Below, in pieces: positions 1 to 10,479 of a stretch of DNA of 64,000 nucleotides. The stretch is from the NCBI GenBank assembly GCA_033977485.1, contig CM066989.1:33953095-34017094 (forward strand), written 5' to 3'. A program made the translations under genes and the position numbers. The notes beneath the pieces are model-generated. The model had not been told where the DNA came from. It searched no databases and saw only the letters and a list, made by a program, of their open reading frames with translations. Within the stretch, counting starts at the first letter, position 1; every line of letters begins with the position of its first letter. Origin of the DNA: Hydrangea macrophylla. Taxonomy: Eukaryota > Streptophyta > Magnoliopsida > Cornales > Hydrangeaceae.

Positions 1-169
1 ATTAGATAATTCAAAATGCTAACAAAAACATCTTCATGTGCATTAGATAATTGGAAAGAACAATTAGACTTAACAAATAACAGTCCAACGTGAGACTTTA
101 CAAAAAATAGTCCATCTACCACAAAATACAACCCCTCAAAAAACATTCAACCCTTCATGACCAAATTTA

Positions 170-766
170 CTATTCCAAAAAGTCCAGAAATTTCTTCAAT
201 TCTGGATTATCATCCAAAATAGATTGAAACTCAATTGGTGCCGCTAAGTCGTCAACAGATGTAGTCAAGCGCTTGGGAGAATATAGAACAACAGACCATT
301 GATCATTGTTAGGGCTCTTTGCATAGTACACTTGCTTCAAGTTTTGGAATGGACAAACGAATGGCTCATCGTTCATATGATCTTTGCTCTTCAACTTTGT
401 CAAATCTACCTTGACCATATGGGTGTCAGGGTCGACCATACAAGCGGTCTTGTCTTCCACTCTCACCCAGTCACAATAAAAGACAGTTTCATGGAAACCT
501 ACATAGTCTAACACCAAAATTTGCCTTATAATTCCATAATATGTCATCTCAGCTTCTTTCAAGTTTTTGTCTTTTGTACTAGACCTGAAATACGTCAAAG
601 CTTTATACGATATACCACTATTTTGCTTTCTAACAAGTTTTTGCTCGTACGTGGTCGAAGAGAATACAAAATCATTAAGACGGTATTTATCGAACGCTTT
701 GGCCAAAAAACTAGGTCCGTTGGCTAGACGTGCAAGCCTCGATGTCACGTCACCGATTTTCAACAA
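170..766 (-). pseudogene. CACTA transposase C-terminal region (DUF4216-like)
   Basis: This 198-residue stretch contains a block around residues 90-165 with the run FYCDWVRV, a D-P-D-T-H turn and a later VYYAKSP-like stretch. These are typical of the DUF4216 region found at the C-terminus of plant TNP2-type transposases. It is the 3'-most block of the CACTA gene, about 510 bp downstream of the TNP2 block, and the gap has no recognisable coding sequence. Its function in the transposase is not established. It is probably a piece of a broken gene. Confidence 0.7.
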
Positions 767-1277
767 CTGAAATCATAACAAGACTTGCATTACAAATAGG
801 TTGCTAAGGAACCATAAGTAAAACTAAGGATTGGGGTAATACTATTATTACCTCACTTGCTACCCAATTCCTGAACTCGTTGTCTATACTCGTGACTCCT
901 TTTCTCTTTTTGCCGAGTCCGGATGCATTATATTGCCTACATTACATGAATGACAAGAATTAGATTGAAAATCATGATGCACGACAAATAATTATTCCTC
1001 CCTCAATTAAAGACACTTACACTTTCCAACTATCTATATCAGCGTGAGTCTCAAAAACATATCAAGACACTTGTTCATATTGTGTACTTGTCAGTTTCAC
1101 TGCCATGCCCTTCCCTAAAGCCTCCTCATCGGCAAAACCATTTGATTCATCAACGAAGCATTCACGACCTCCACTGCCTGGGTTTGGAATGTATTCCTTG
1201 GCATACATGGAAGCCTCCTCTGTAATGTACTCCTCTACAATGGACCCCTCAATGTACCGTGGATTCTTAACGTATGC

Positions 1278-2498
1278 TTAAAATGTTTTCATCAACCGGT
1301 CAAAAGGATACATCCAACGAAACCTAGCCAGGCCACATACTAGTGCTTCATCGCACAAATGCACCAGTAAGTGGATACTTATGTCAAAGAATGAGGGAAG
1401 AAAGTACTTTTCCAAGACACAAGTTGCCTCAGCTAAAGTTGCTTTTGCCGCCATGATGTGCTTTCTATTTACAACCTTTGCACATAATAGGGTGAAGCAT
1501 AGGCTTATCTGCATAATAGCCTTCCGGAGATCCTTATGCTTCGAAAAACAATGTCCAAACAACAAAGGGACCAATTGCATAATGACATGCCAATCATGAG
1601 ACTTGCAACCTTTCAAATCATGTGTTGCATAGCTTACTATCCTACGCAAATTAGATGAGAAATTGGAAGGGACCTTCAACTCATACAATGTATCTAGCAA
1701 CGCCTTTCTTTCGTCGTTGCTCAATGTAAAAGCTGCGAGAGGCATCATATATTTTCCAGTTTTGGGATCTTCTTTCAACCATAATGATCTTTTAATCTTC
1801 AAATCACGAAGATCCTCACGTGCCTTTACTCCGTCTTTCGATTGAGTCCCGTCTAGGCATGTGCTCACAAGATGCTCAATGATATTCTTCTCTACGTGCA
1901 TCAAATCTATCACATGACGCACTGAATGTTCCTTCCAGTAGGGCAAATCAAACAAAATTGACCTCCTAGAAAAAGCGCTCTTTAGTCTATCAGCATTACT
2001 TTTACGTTTCAAAACCAAAATCTTAGGGTGCTTTCCCCTAAGTCTCTGATCGACCTTCGATGCCCTCTGTTCAATTTCTAGACCCGAAAGTCTTATTGGA
2101 GCTGACCTAGTTTCGACACCTTCCAAGAGAAAATTGCTTCCCAATGACCTAAACTTGTGACCAGCTGGCAGAAATCTCCTGTGGGTATGAAAAAATATCT
2201 TCTTACTACCTTTAAGATATGTTGATTCAGTTTTCTCTCCGCAAATAGGACAGCCCAAGTAACCATGCACATTGCACCCGGACAATGTCCCATACGCAGG
2301 AAAATCGTGTATTGCCCACAACAATATGGCTTTCAAAGTGAACTCCTCTCGTTTGCATGAATCAAACACTTTCACGCCTTCAGCCCACAACTCATTCAAC
2401 TCATCTATAAGTGGTGCCAAGAAGACATTGATGTCATCACTCGGTGCCCTTGGCCTGGTATTAATAGCGATAACATTGAGAACTCCTTTCTCATGCAC
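1278..2498 (-). pseudogene. CACTA TNP2-like transposase, C-terminal half with DUF4218
   Basis: This 406-residue reading frame is the second half of a TNP2-family transposase. The early part has the cysteine pair of the core (YLGCPICGE) and the run YGTLSGC just before it. Later it has the DLMHVEKNI block that marks the end of the TNP2 domain and a DUF4218-like region with RKAIMQISLCF-type sequence. It overlaps the upstream frame at 2405-2498 in a different phase, which fits a frameshift or a lost splice site. It ends at a stop just inside a DRLMK-like motif, so the protein is truncated before its DUF4216 region. TNP2 proteins bind element ends and catalyse cut-and-paste transposition; this copy cannot do so as it stands. 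Confidence 0.8.
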
Positions 2499-3169
2499 AA
2501 AGAAGGGGGTAAATTATAAGGCACTAGGAAGACTGGCCAAATACTTTGGTTTGTACTCATATTACCAAATGGGTTAAACCCATCAGTTGATAATCCAAGA
2601 TGAACATTGCGGCTTTCCTGAGCAAAGTTCACGTATTGCAAATTTGCAGACTTCCATATGGATGAATCAATCGGATGCCTCATAAGATTCTCGCCCACCT
2701 CCGCTCGAGCATGCCAAGTCATTGCCTCCTCTATCCATGGTATAGTGAAAAGTCTCCTCAACCTAGGAGCTAGAGGGAAATACTTCAACACCTTTTTGGG
2801 TACTTTTGTATTTATTTTAATCCTGCTATTTAAAACTGTCTTATGGAAAAATTTGGGTTCCTTACACACCGGACATAACAGTCTATGCTTATGTTCTTTA
2901 TGGTATAGAACGCAGTCATACTTGCAAGCATGAATGGATTTGTACTTCATCCCCAAACCTTTCAAACTGCTCTTCATGTTTGGATAGTTATTAGGTAGTG
3001 TGTTCTCTTTGGGGAGTAAATCCTTTGCCCAAAGAAGGATTTCTGTCACACTGTTGCCCGACAAACCAAAACGGCTCTTTAAGTTGTGCAAACCAACCAA
3101 GGCATACAACATTGTGTGATCTGGGTTACAATCAGGGTTCAAAGGTCTTGTCGTCGCTGCTCTTAACAA
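2405..3169 (-). pseudogene. CACTA TNP2-like transposase, N-terminal half
   Basis: This open stretch carries the TNP2 signature: a NSVTEILLWAKDLLP-like run, the GLGMKYKSIHACKYDCVLY block, the CPVCKEPKF zinc-type pair, and then SIDSSIWK and LSTDGFNPFG, the last holding the aspartate expected in the DDE-like core. The first codon of the open stretch is TTG, so it is not a true start. In-frame sequence continues upstream to about 3225. The frame is left near 2450, where the other half continues in another phase. Confidence 0.8.
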
Positions 3170-3232
3170 TATGTAATCACTGTCATGGGGGACTCCAGTG
3201 TCAACATGAGCCGCATCACCTTCTCCGTGATC

Positions 3233-3514
3233 TCAATCATTTTCTTCTTCACGAAGATCCTCAACTTCTAGAGTATGGTTCTCTTGCATTGTATGGACTC
3301 CGTAAGCATCATTAATGAGGTCATTCAATCGAGTATGTGTCAAATGATCATCCTCTACTTGTATCGGTTCCTTGCCCGGTAGTTGTACTCGAATATACGG
3401 GAATCCGCTTTCCCCGTGAAAGTTCCAAAACATATAATCCTGTTGCATACCCCACTTAATCAAATGTAACTCAACCTCTGTCCATTTCAAACATTTACCA
3501 TTTCTACAACGCAC
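3233..3514 (-). pseudogene. Transposase-associated N-terminal domain
   Basis: The 93-residue product starts with a C-x-K-W pattern and contains HLIKWGMQQDYMFWNFHGE, which matches the transposase-associated domain that precedes TNP2 in plant CACTA proteins. An acidic stretch ends at a stop at 3233, and the next block (GEGDAAHVD...) follows in a shifted frame. Because no start methionine with a clean leader is visible, this is treated as part of the broken gene. Confidence 0.65.
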
Positions 3515-3650
3515 ACATGGACACGAGATATCTTCACTTTTTAGATATCTCTATGCATATTTCACAAAGTCCTTAACCCCTTTAACATGCACATCCCCCA
3601 CCCTATTAACTTCACCCATCCACTCTTTGTAAAGTGGAAACCCCATCGAT

Positions 3651-4119
3651 TCTACAAAAAAAATAAAAAGTAGCGCTCATTAGATTACAATGTTTTTCAA
3701 AAGTTAGTTAATTTCACAAGTCAAGTAAGTCCTCACTATCTCTTATTGTCTTTTCCCTTTTTAGATTCCTCTTTGCGTATTCTTTTTTAGATTCCTCTTT
3801 GCATATTTCACAATCTATTCCCTTTTTAGATTTCTCTTTACCATCTCTACGTTTACCATTTAGGGATTACCATTTAAGCCAAAGAAGAAGTGATGGAGTT
3901 AGAAGAGACAAAAAGAAGAAGGAAAAAATAACAAAAAAACAAACAAATAAGGCCTTAAAGGATGTGGTTGAGGCCTTTGAAAAATTAGGTAATTTGATAA
4001 AAATTGGATGGAACTACTGTGCTAAATATCTACTAAGTTCTCGACGGCGCATATGGTCATTGGTCAACACAAAAAAGTTCATATAATAAGCAGATGAAAC
4101 AAAGGGTTATCTATCACAC
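3651..4119. other. AT-rich spacer, no gene seen
   Basis: The stretch holds short direct repeats of the type TTTTTAGATTCCTCTTTGC around 3760-3840 and an A-rich run near 3910-3945. I see no coding signal or terminal repeat. It is probably decayed transposon flank between the CACTA remnant and the Tat element. Confidence 0.4.
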
Positions 4120-4638
4120 AGATCCCAAGGGAAAAAAATGCACGGGCCGACCAGTTAGCATGCCTAGCATCATCTTCTGAGTCAGACCTTCACGGAATAA
4201 GCATAGAATACGTGCCTAAACCTAGTGTGTCCAACTTAGAAGGTATGGAGGTAGACCCGGTCAATTTAGGGCCTAGCTGCATGGATCCTATCATAGTGTT
4301 CCTCACAATCGGGAGTCTCCCGATCGGGAATGACGAAGCCCGATGGGTCAAATACCAAGCAGCTAGTGACAAGCGGGGGTATTTGTAAAATACAACCGCG
4401 CTAAAAGAAGAAAAAGTATGGATTTAGTTTCCAATTCCTCCATTTATTTGCAATTTGAATTACAAAGCTAGTTTATGCACCTATTGGTTAAACTATGATA
4501 AAGTGTGTGTTTTAGCTGTAATTTGTGCAGACCGCAGTTGCTGTGTGAAGAATTGAAAGATCATGATGAAGGGAAATGCTGAATTCTAAAAAAGACATGT
4601 CAAAGTTGAAATATAGAGTTCGAGCGGTTGAAGGAAGT

Positions 4639-4714
4639 TTGATCGATCGAAAAAGGTTCAAGCGATTGAAATCCCTACCAGTTCAATCGATCGAGAATGG
4701 TTCGATCGATCGAA
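4639..4714. repeat. Palindrome cluster upstream of LTR TATA box
   Basis: Four versions of TTCGATCGATCGAA occur: 4639-4651, a decayed one at 4657-4670, 4682-4695, and a perfect one at 4701-4714. The cluster ends 70 bp before TATAAAA at 4784. Every complete unit is self-complementary. It belongs to the U3 part of the solo LTR. Confidence 0.9.
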
Positions 4715-4783
4715 CATGCCTTTTATCAGATTATACGCGCACGCAGCAGAATGCATGTTTTAACCCTAGCATTAGGTTGTCTC

Positions 4784-4790
4784 TATAAAA
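4784..4790 (+). promoter_or_regulatory. LTR TATA box
   Basis: TATAAAA follows the palindrome cluster and precedes a C/T-containing leader about 30 bp further on. It is the only good TATA in the LTR interior. The assignment is by motif and position only. Confidence 0.55.
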
Positions 4791-5210
4791 ACTCATTTTG
4801 AAAACGTCCTGAGGTACGCCCACATTACTTTTATCAGTTTTTAGAGAGAGAGGAGAGTTTTCTTTGATGTTTTTGTAGGTTTTTCCATTGATTCATGGTT
4901 TTGTAGCTTGATTACTCCTAGTCTAATCAAAGTTTCTCATTCCAGGTTACTTCTTCATTGTTTATTTAAATTCTGCACGTAGTTTATAGTAGTATAATCT
5001 GTTAGATTCATAGTTTGCATGCTAGATAGGTTCACAGTATTAGTTTTCATAGTATTCATGATTAAAACGCAAACAAACAAGACCTATAGGATATTTATAT
5101 TAAAAACGACACTGTGACACTCCAGACCATGTCTGAGTAGTCCTCTGGTTGGGAGATCATGATGAAACCGTGATCTCAAGCCTCTGCCATGCAGCAGATT
5201 TATTTCTGTG

Positions 5211-5305
5211 TTCGATCGATCGAAGTAGTTCGATCGATCGAAGTCGGTTCGATCGATCGAGAGATGAAAATTTTCGATCGATCGAAAGCGCGTCGATCGA
5301 TCGAA
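5211..5305. repeat. Second palindrome cluster in the solo LTR
   Basis: Five copies of TTCGATCGATCGAA or one-base variants start at 5211, 5229, 5248, 5273 and 5293, separated by 4-12 nt of non-repeated sequence. They lie about 420 bp downstream of the LTR TATA box, so they would be transcribed. Confidence 0.92.
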
Positions 5306-7225
5306 CATTCTGATTCTTGAGAATATTTTGTGCAGTATTTCCAGACTTTCTGTTTTACTAGATTGTTATCAACCTGTCCCAAAACGCTCAGTTTGTCAAA
5401 ACAGTCTATGAACTTTAAGCCTTAAGGCATTTTCCTTCAATATATTTTGCAAATCACCCTCAATGCTAATACCATTGTAGGTGAGAGTCTCAACTATTGT
5501 TTTAAACTGCCTTTTATGTATTTCAAACGTAAATCTGATGATATAGTCCCGGCCATGAAAGGACCATGGATTCTTTATCTTAAGAGAAGTACGGAATACT
5601 GTAGAGAGTGTACTCCATCGAGCTTCAATGTAACTGCATGGTAGATGGCTAGGTTGCGGTGGATTCGTGTAATCCCAACATTCCTTTTTAATTAATAAAA
5701 ACACTTTTCAAATCATTGCTTTAGTTAATTAATTAGTAAATAGTTAATTTAGTTTAATCGCTTCAGTTTAGTAATTGTTAAATTGTGGAACTTCGTATTC
5801 TACGTCTTATAAAGAATTATTGAATTTTATTTTCCTTGTTTGAGAATAATCTAAGTATTGAGTTTAACACCTTCCCTGTGGGATCGACCTGGACTAAATC
5901 CAGTTTACTACTTGCACGATTACCTACACTTGGGTATAGCACACAAGCTTACACAGAAAATTCGTCGTGTCAGCTAGGTACTACTTTGTCGACGGTGTAC
6001 TTTACAAGAGGGAATTTTCCATCCACTACCTTCGATGCATCCACCCTACCTAGGAAATCTTATATGAAATCTATGAAGGAGTGTGTGGAAAAGCCACATC
6101 GGAGGCCGGGCACTCTCCCGTAGGGCCCTATTGCAAGGTTACTACTGGCCTACAATTGCCCAGGACTCCCGGGATTATGTCAAGCAGTGTGACAAGTGAC
6201 AGAGGCATGCGACCATGATCAACCGTCCGACAGAGCTACAAACTCCAATCCTCAACCCCTGGCCATTTACTCAGTGGGGCATAGACATAGTCGGGCCACT
6301 ATTCATGGCAAAGGGTCAGGTCAAGTTTGCCATCATTGTAGTGGACTACTTCACCAAGTAGGAAGAAGCCGAGCCCTTGTCAACAATAACTGAAAAGAAG
6401 ATGGAAAATTGTATTAAAAAGAATATCCTCAGCAGGTTCAGTGTGCCCCAGGTACTGGTTAGTGACAATGGTAGACAGTTTGACACGCCGGTATTTAGGC
6501 AGTTCTACTCGGGCTATGGGATATCAAATCACTACTCTTCTCCCGATCATCCTCAAGCTAATGGACAAACCAAGGTAACAATTCTATAATACGTTAAAAC
6601 CTGTCTTGAAAAGGCTAAGGGACTCCGGGCGAAGAAACTACCAACCCTTCTATGGGCCTTTCGTACTACTCCCCGTGCCGCAATAGGAGAGACCCCGTTC
6701 TCACTCACCTATGGCTTTGAGGCAGTGGTCCCCACAGAACTGGGACTACCAATATATTGGGTGACAAACTACAGGGAGCAAGACAACGAGGAAGCCATCA
6801 GAGAGAAGCTTAACCTGATAGAAGAAAAAAGAGATCAGGCATATCTCAGGGTGGCAGCCTATAAGTAGGGGGTCTCAGGTAAAGTAAAGAACCGCAGTTT
6901 CCAAGAGGGGGACCTCGTCCTCAAAGCAATAAACCAGTCCACCAAAAACTTCAGCTATGGAAAGCTGAGGCCAAACTGGGAAGGGCCCTATAAGGTTACC
7001 CAGGTCAACCAACCGGGAAGTTATTGGTTACAAACGCTAGAAGGGCAGGATCTATTTACAGCCCTAGAACGTGGAGCATCTATAAAAGTACTTTCAATAA
7101 AATAGGAATCAATATTGGTTGGGGATTTTTATGCTTTCTTTAAATAAGTTGTTGCTCTTTCCGAGCACTCAAAGTAGTTTTTTAGATTGAATAAAGAATT
7201 TATATTGCAAATAGTGTTCCGTACC

Positions 7226-7350
7226 AGTATTTCATAACAACAAAAGACCTCGGGATCACACCTAAGCACAAGAAAAGACCTCGGGATCACACCCGAGGCC
7301 CAACAAAAGACCTCGGGATCACACTTGAGGCATCAAAATGACCTCAAAAT
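7226..7350 (+). repeat. Short tandem repeat in the Tat element
   Basis: About four imperfect units of roughly 32 bp are built on GACCTCGGGATCACACC and each holds an inverted CCTCGGG/CCCGAGG core. The same unit recurs in opposite orientation at 37768-37917 inside the other Tat derivative, so it is a family feature. Confidence 0.75.
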
Positions 7351-7456
7351 TGCACCCAAGACACTAACTCCACTAACCCCTAGGTGGCCAACAATAGAGG
7401 AGTCCAAAGACCTTGGAACTACCAATTGGGCGAAGTGGTCGGACAGGCCCCTTACT

Positions 7457-8600
7457 AAGGATCATCCACGATGACCACCTCACCCTCGGTCTCCCCGACC
7501 ACTTCATCGGGAGCAACACCCCCAGCAAGTGCCTCCTTCTCCGTGGCAACTCCGTTAGCAGTAGGGGGCCCCATGTCCCAGTAGTCAAAAATAACATCTG
7601 AGTAAGCTGTGAGGTCCTACTCACGATGCTCCAAAGCCACCCTCCTCTTCAAGTCTGAGTAGCCTTGAAAGAAGCTGTCATCCAAGTCGCCCTCTAGAGC
7701 TCTCTCTGTCACCTCCTATGCAGTTGTAGCCTCAGCCATGGTCTTCTCTTCAGCCTCAACGGCCGCCAAACTCACCCGGGCGATATTCAGATCCGCCAAG
7801 GCAGTCTCTAGCTTCGCTTGAGCTTTTCCCAGGCTCAGGGCCATCCCCTTTACCTTGTCCTTATCTAGAGCCAAAGCATTTTCCTTAGCCTCCAACACTG
7901 CCCTCTCATTTAAAAGAGCAACCTTAGTAGCGGCTGCTTTCTCAGCCAACCCGAGTAGGCTAGATTCAGCCCTAGTTGCTATACAACTAACCCATAAAAG
8001 GGAAATAAAAACCAGTCGATCATCCTAAGCAAAAGAACAAGGCAGCAAAAAATGGAAAAAAAAAAAAAAGGGGCGAGTTACTTACAAAATGAGAGAGGCT
8101 ATAGAGCTACCCCAAGAGCGACTGAGAGGGCATCCCCACACACATCTAAACCTGACTCGGGAGAAGAACTAGTTGGATTCTCTCTCGAATCTCTAAGAAC
8201 TCTGTAATCTATATCCCGGATGATACGTCTCTCCTAGGGGCAGTGTCATACGCCACCTCTACCCTCAGAGCCGGCATCCTAATCGATTCCTAGCATGGCC
8301 CATGTCTGATCTGCTTAAGTTGCTGACCGCCAGTGGCATGCTTAGAAATTGATCTCTTCCTCCTCTTGCCAACTCGAGCAGTCGCGGTGGCATCCTTCGC
8401 CCTCAGTGCTTCAGGGTCTCTCCTTGGGGCATATTGGCAGAATCAGGAAAAGAGGCGAGTAAATAATCAGGCAAAGCAATGAAAAATGGCTGGAGAGGTA
8501 GTAAAGGGAATCCAAGAGATAGAGACTTACCAGGAATAATAGGAGGAAAGATGGGTGCTTCAAAGGGCCAGTTAGGCTTGTAGCTAACATTCTAGGCTCC
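7457..8600 (-). pseudogene. Antisense ORF of the Tat element (coiled-coil protein)
   Basis: On the strand opposite to pol, the stretch 7716-7949 encodes an Ala/Glu/Lys/Leu-rich protein (LNERAVLEAKENALALDKDK) with strong heptad-like coiled-coil character. A downstream frame ends in an acidic tail (GEVVIVDDP, stop near 7457). Candidate splice donors of the form GTAAGT are seen on the minus strand near 8531 and 8085. Antisense ORFs between pol and the 3' LTR are known from Tat-lineage plant elements; their function is unknown. The parts are not in one frame, so the exon structure is inferred. Confidence 0.5.
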
Positions 8601-9375
8601 CGTTCGAGTTAACAAGTCAATGACGTTAGTGGGATCCTGAGCCAATAACCTAATCCGGTCCTAGCACTAGTCGAGTATGCTCAGAGGGTCGGTGGACCCT
8701 ACTACAAAACAGAACAGAGATCAGTTAGATCTACTGTAATAATAAAACAAGAAGGAAAATAGACTCGAGATTGGAAAATATACGGAGAGAGAATAAAGAG
8801 TGCAAAGAATTCATTATAGAAATTCTAGAGAAAAAGCTCTATAACCATAATCAAGGCTTGAATTGGGTTTCCTATTTTGATTATCTTTCTCAACAACAAT
8901 TCAAACTTCAATCTCTATGAGAATTACTAACTCACTTATAATGTAATATATACTTCATTACTATTTATATAAGTAGTATTGTGAACCACCATTGATAAGT
9001 TCATCCATAGAGTTCAAAGCTTGAAAATAGCGATTTTATGAAACTTAACCAAAATGACTTTTGATAGATGATGATGATGATGAAAGATTATAGTCCCTAG
9101 AAGCCATGTTTAAAGTTTTAAAGCTTAAATCATTCATATCAAAAAGTACATTAAGATTGAAATCTCGTCACCTCTAGGGTTTACATAAAATTTGAGAGCT
9201 ACGATTTGATTTTGTTTAATCTGATTACATATTCGCGATTCTTGCAAAAAAACAAAGAAGACCATATATTGTATGACATGTTCAAGTTCATAATTAAAAG
9301 TGGGTAAAATTCAGACTTTGAAATCAAAATAGGGGAGGAAAACGAAGAAGAAGAAGAAGACTGTAATAATTTGCG

Positions 9376-9530
9376 CACACGACCCGCGTGAGCCGAGTGA
9401 CTGTCTCGAGCGACCTGTGCATTTTCATTATTCTGGGATATTTTAAAAGAAATCCAAAAAATGCACTTCTCGCGTGCGCGACCAGTACGAGTGACCTTAT
9501 GCGAGGGTGACCTATTCGCGCGATTGGAGC
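9376..9530. repeat. CG-rich alternating motif cluster in chromovirus LTR
   Basis: Within an otherwise AT-rich LTR there is a tract of CGCG, GAGCGACC and GTGCGCGACC elements, for example GAGCGACC near 9408 and GTGCGCGACC near 9473. The motif is less regular than the palindrome clusters in other LTRs of this window but sits in an equivalent position. Confidence 0.5.
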
Positions 9531-9837
9531 TCTTTATGGTTTTGTTTGTTTTGCACACCAGGTACTATTTGGATGATGTTTTACATGTTTTTAAATTACT
9601 ATTTGGAAGATCTACTATTTCATAAACTTGTTTTTAAAAGATTGAGTTAAAGCGAGGGATTAAAGAATTGATTCGGGAATTTCTTGCATATTTCATTGAT
9701 TTTATGTTTAGCAGTTATAATGACATACATCTTGGGGTCGAGTCAACATGCATGATAGTGTAAAGATTGAGTCGAGATGTATAGTGTGATATAATGGATC
9801 AAGGCAATAGGGACTGTGATTATATGGATTTAGGGTA

Positions 9838-10130
9838 CCTTTGAAATACAAAGGTGACAAATTGGACACTCCTTGGCACCCGTAGTAGTGCTATAGTGTG
9901 TGACGCATATGGACACTCCCTAGTACCCGAATACAGAGTGAGATTCTCACTAGTGTTTTTGAGATGAATTAGGTACTATTGTGTCATGCAAACTAGACAC
10001 TCCCTAGCACCCATGTACTACAGTCTGAGGCAAGCTGGACACTCCCTGGTACCCGTGTACCATAGTGTGAGGCAAACTGGATACTCCCTGGTACTCGTGT
10101 ACTATAATGTGGTCACCTTAGTGTTCTCAA
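9838..10130 (+). repeat. ACACTCCCTGG repeats in the LTR
   Basis: About five units pair a GGACACTCCCTGGCACCC box with an ATAGTGTGAGGCAA box, so that ACACT and AGTGT face each other. The same array is found at 52650-52915, 54478-54740 and 62275-62530 in related LTRs. Confidence 0.85.
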
Positions 10131-10479
10131 GGTAGTATAACGAGAAAGTTGGATTCTGTAATCATGTGTTTTGTAGTCGAGGTAAAAGAGTCAGTGAGAT
10201 GAGTTGGTTGCATTATTACATGCACAGTCACATATTTTATTGATTTGAATATTATTATGATGTCCTTTTGTTTTAAAATCACGAATTCATTTTGTATTTC
10301 TAAATATGTTGAATAATGATCCCTTGAAATATAAATGGTAACAAAGTATGTTTTACATTATAAGTACAAGTTTTTAGTACTCACCAGCTTCATGAAGCTG
10401 ATGGCGTTGATGCGCCCTAGACATGTTATGCCTAAGCTTTTTTAGGTTATGATCAAGATGGACAATGCTGATGTTGTTA

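Larger units (their letters stand above)
1..3650 (-). mobile_element. CACTA (En/Spm) transposon remnant
   Basis: Four minus-strand coding blocks occur in the order expected for a plant CACTA transposase gene: transposase-associated N-terminal domain, TNP2-like core, DUF4218-like region, then DUF4216-like C-terminal region. The blocks are in different frames with intervening stops, so the gene is dead or has unrecognised introns. I found no CACTA terminal repeats, so the left end probably lies outside the window and the right end is only estimated. Confidence 0.8.
4367..5972 (+). mobile_element. Solo LTR, 1606 bp, TSD GCTAG
   Basis: The insert begins TGACAAGCGG and ends CGTCGTGTCA and is flanked by GCTAG at 4362-4366 and at 5973-5977. 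Removing it and one TSD restores the Tat reading frame (QAAR-YYFVD), which proves the boundaries. A TATAAAA lies at 4784-4790. The region near 5870 resembles the end of Athila/Tat-type LTRs (TTCCCTGTGGGATCGACC). No internal region is present, so the internal part was probably lost by LTR-LTR recombination. Confidence 0.9.
4120..7110 (+). pseudogene. Tat pol fragment: RNase H end and integrase (interrupted)
   Basis: Before 4366 the frame reads an NARADQLACLAS-type RNase H terminus and a PSCMDPI linker. The same reading frame resumes after 5977 (YYFVDGVLYKREF), which shows that 4367-5972 is an insertion. Integrase follows: a zinc-binding region with CDKCQRHA (6190s), then the catalytic core with GIDIVGP (about 6278), VSDNGRQFD (about 6460) and HPQANGQTK (about 6550). 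The third catalytic residue, normally E after GQ, is replaced here. Several stops, for example near 6065, 6119 and 6867, break the frame. The element can no longer encode active integrase. Confidence 0.8.
4120..8772 (+). mobile_element. Ty3/gypsy Tat-lineage element remnant
   Basis: From left to right it contains the RNase H C-terminus and linker, a solo LTR insertion at 4367-5972, integrase to about 7110, a short tandem-repeat tract, then an antisense ORF with intron-like donors. This order is characteristic of plant Tat/Ogre-type elements. The 5' half (LTR, gag, protease, RT) is missing, and the right end is cut at the start of the chromovirus 5' LTR near 8773. Confidence 0.75.

Noticed and set aside
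4639..5305. CRISPR-like spaced repeats (TTCGATCGATCGAA)
   Set aside because: Units are short palindromes with spacers of only 4-12 nt, lie in a plant LTR, and there are no cas genes.
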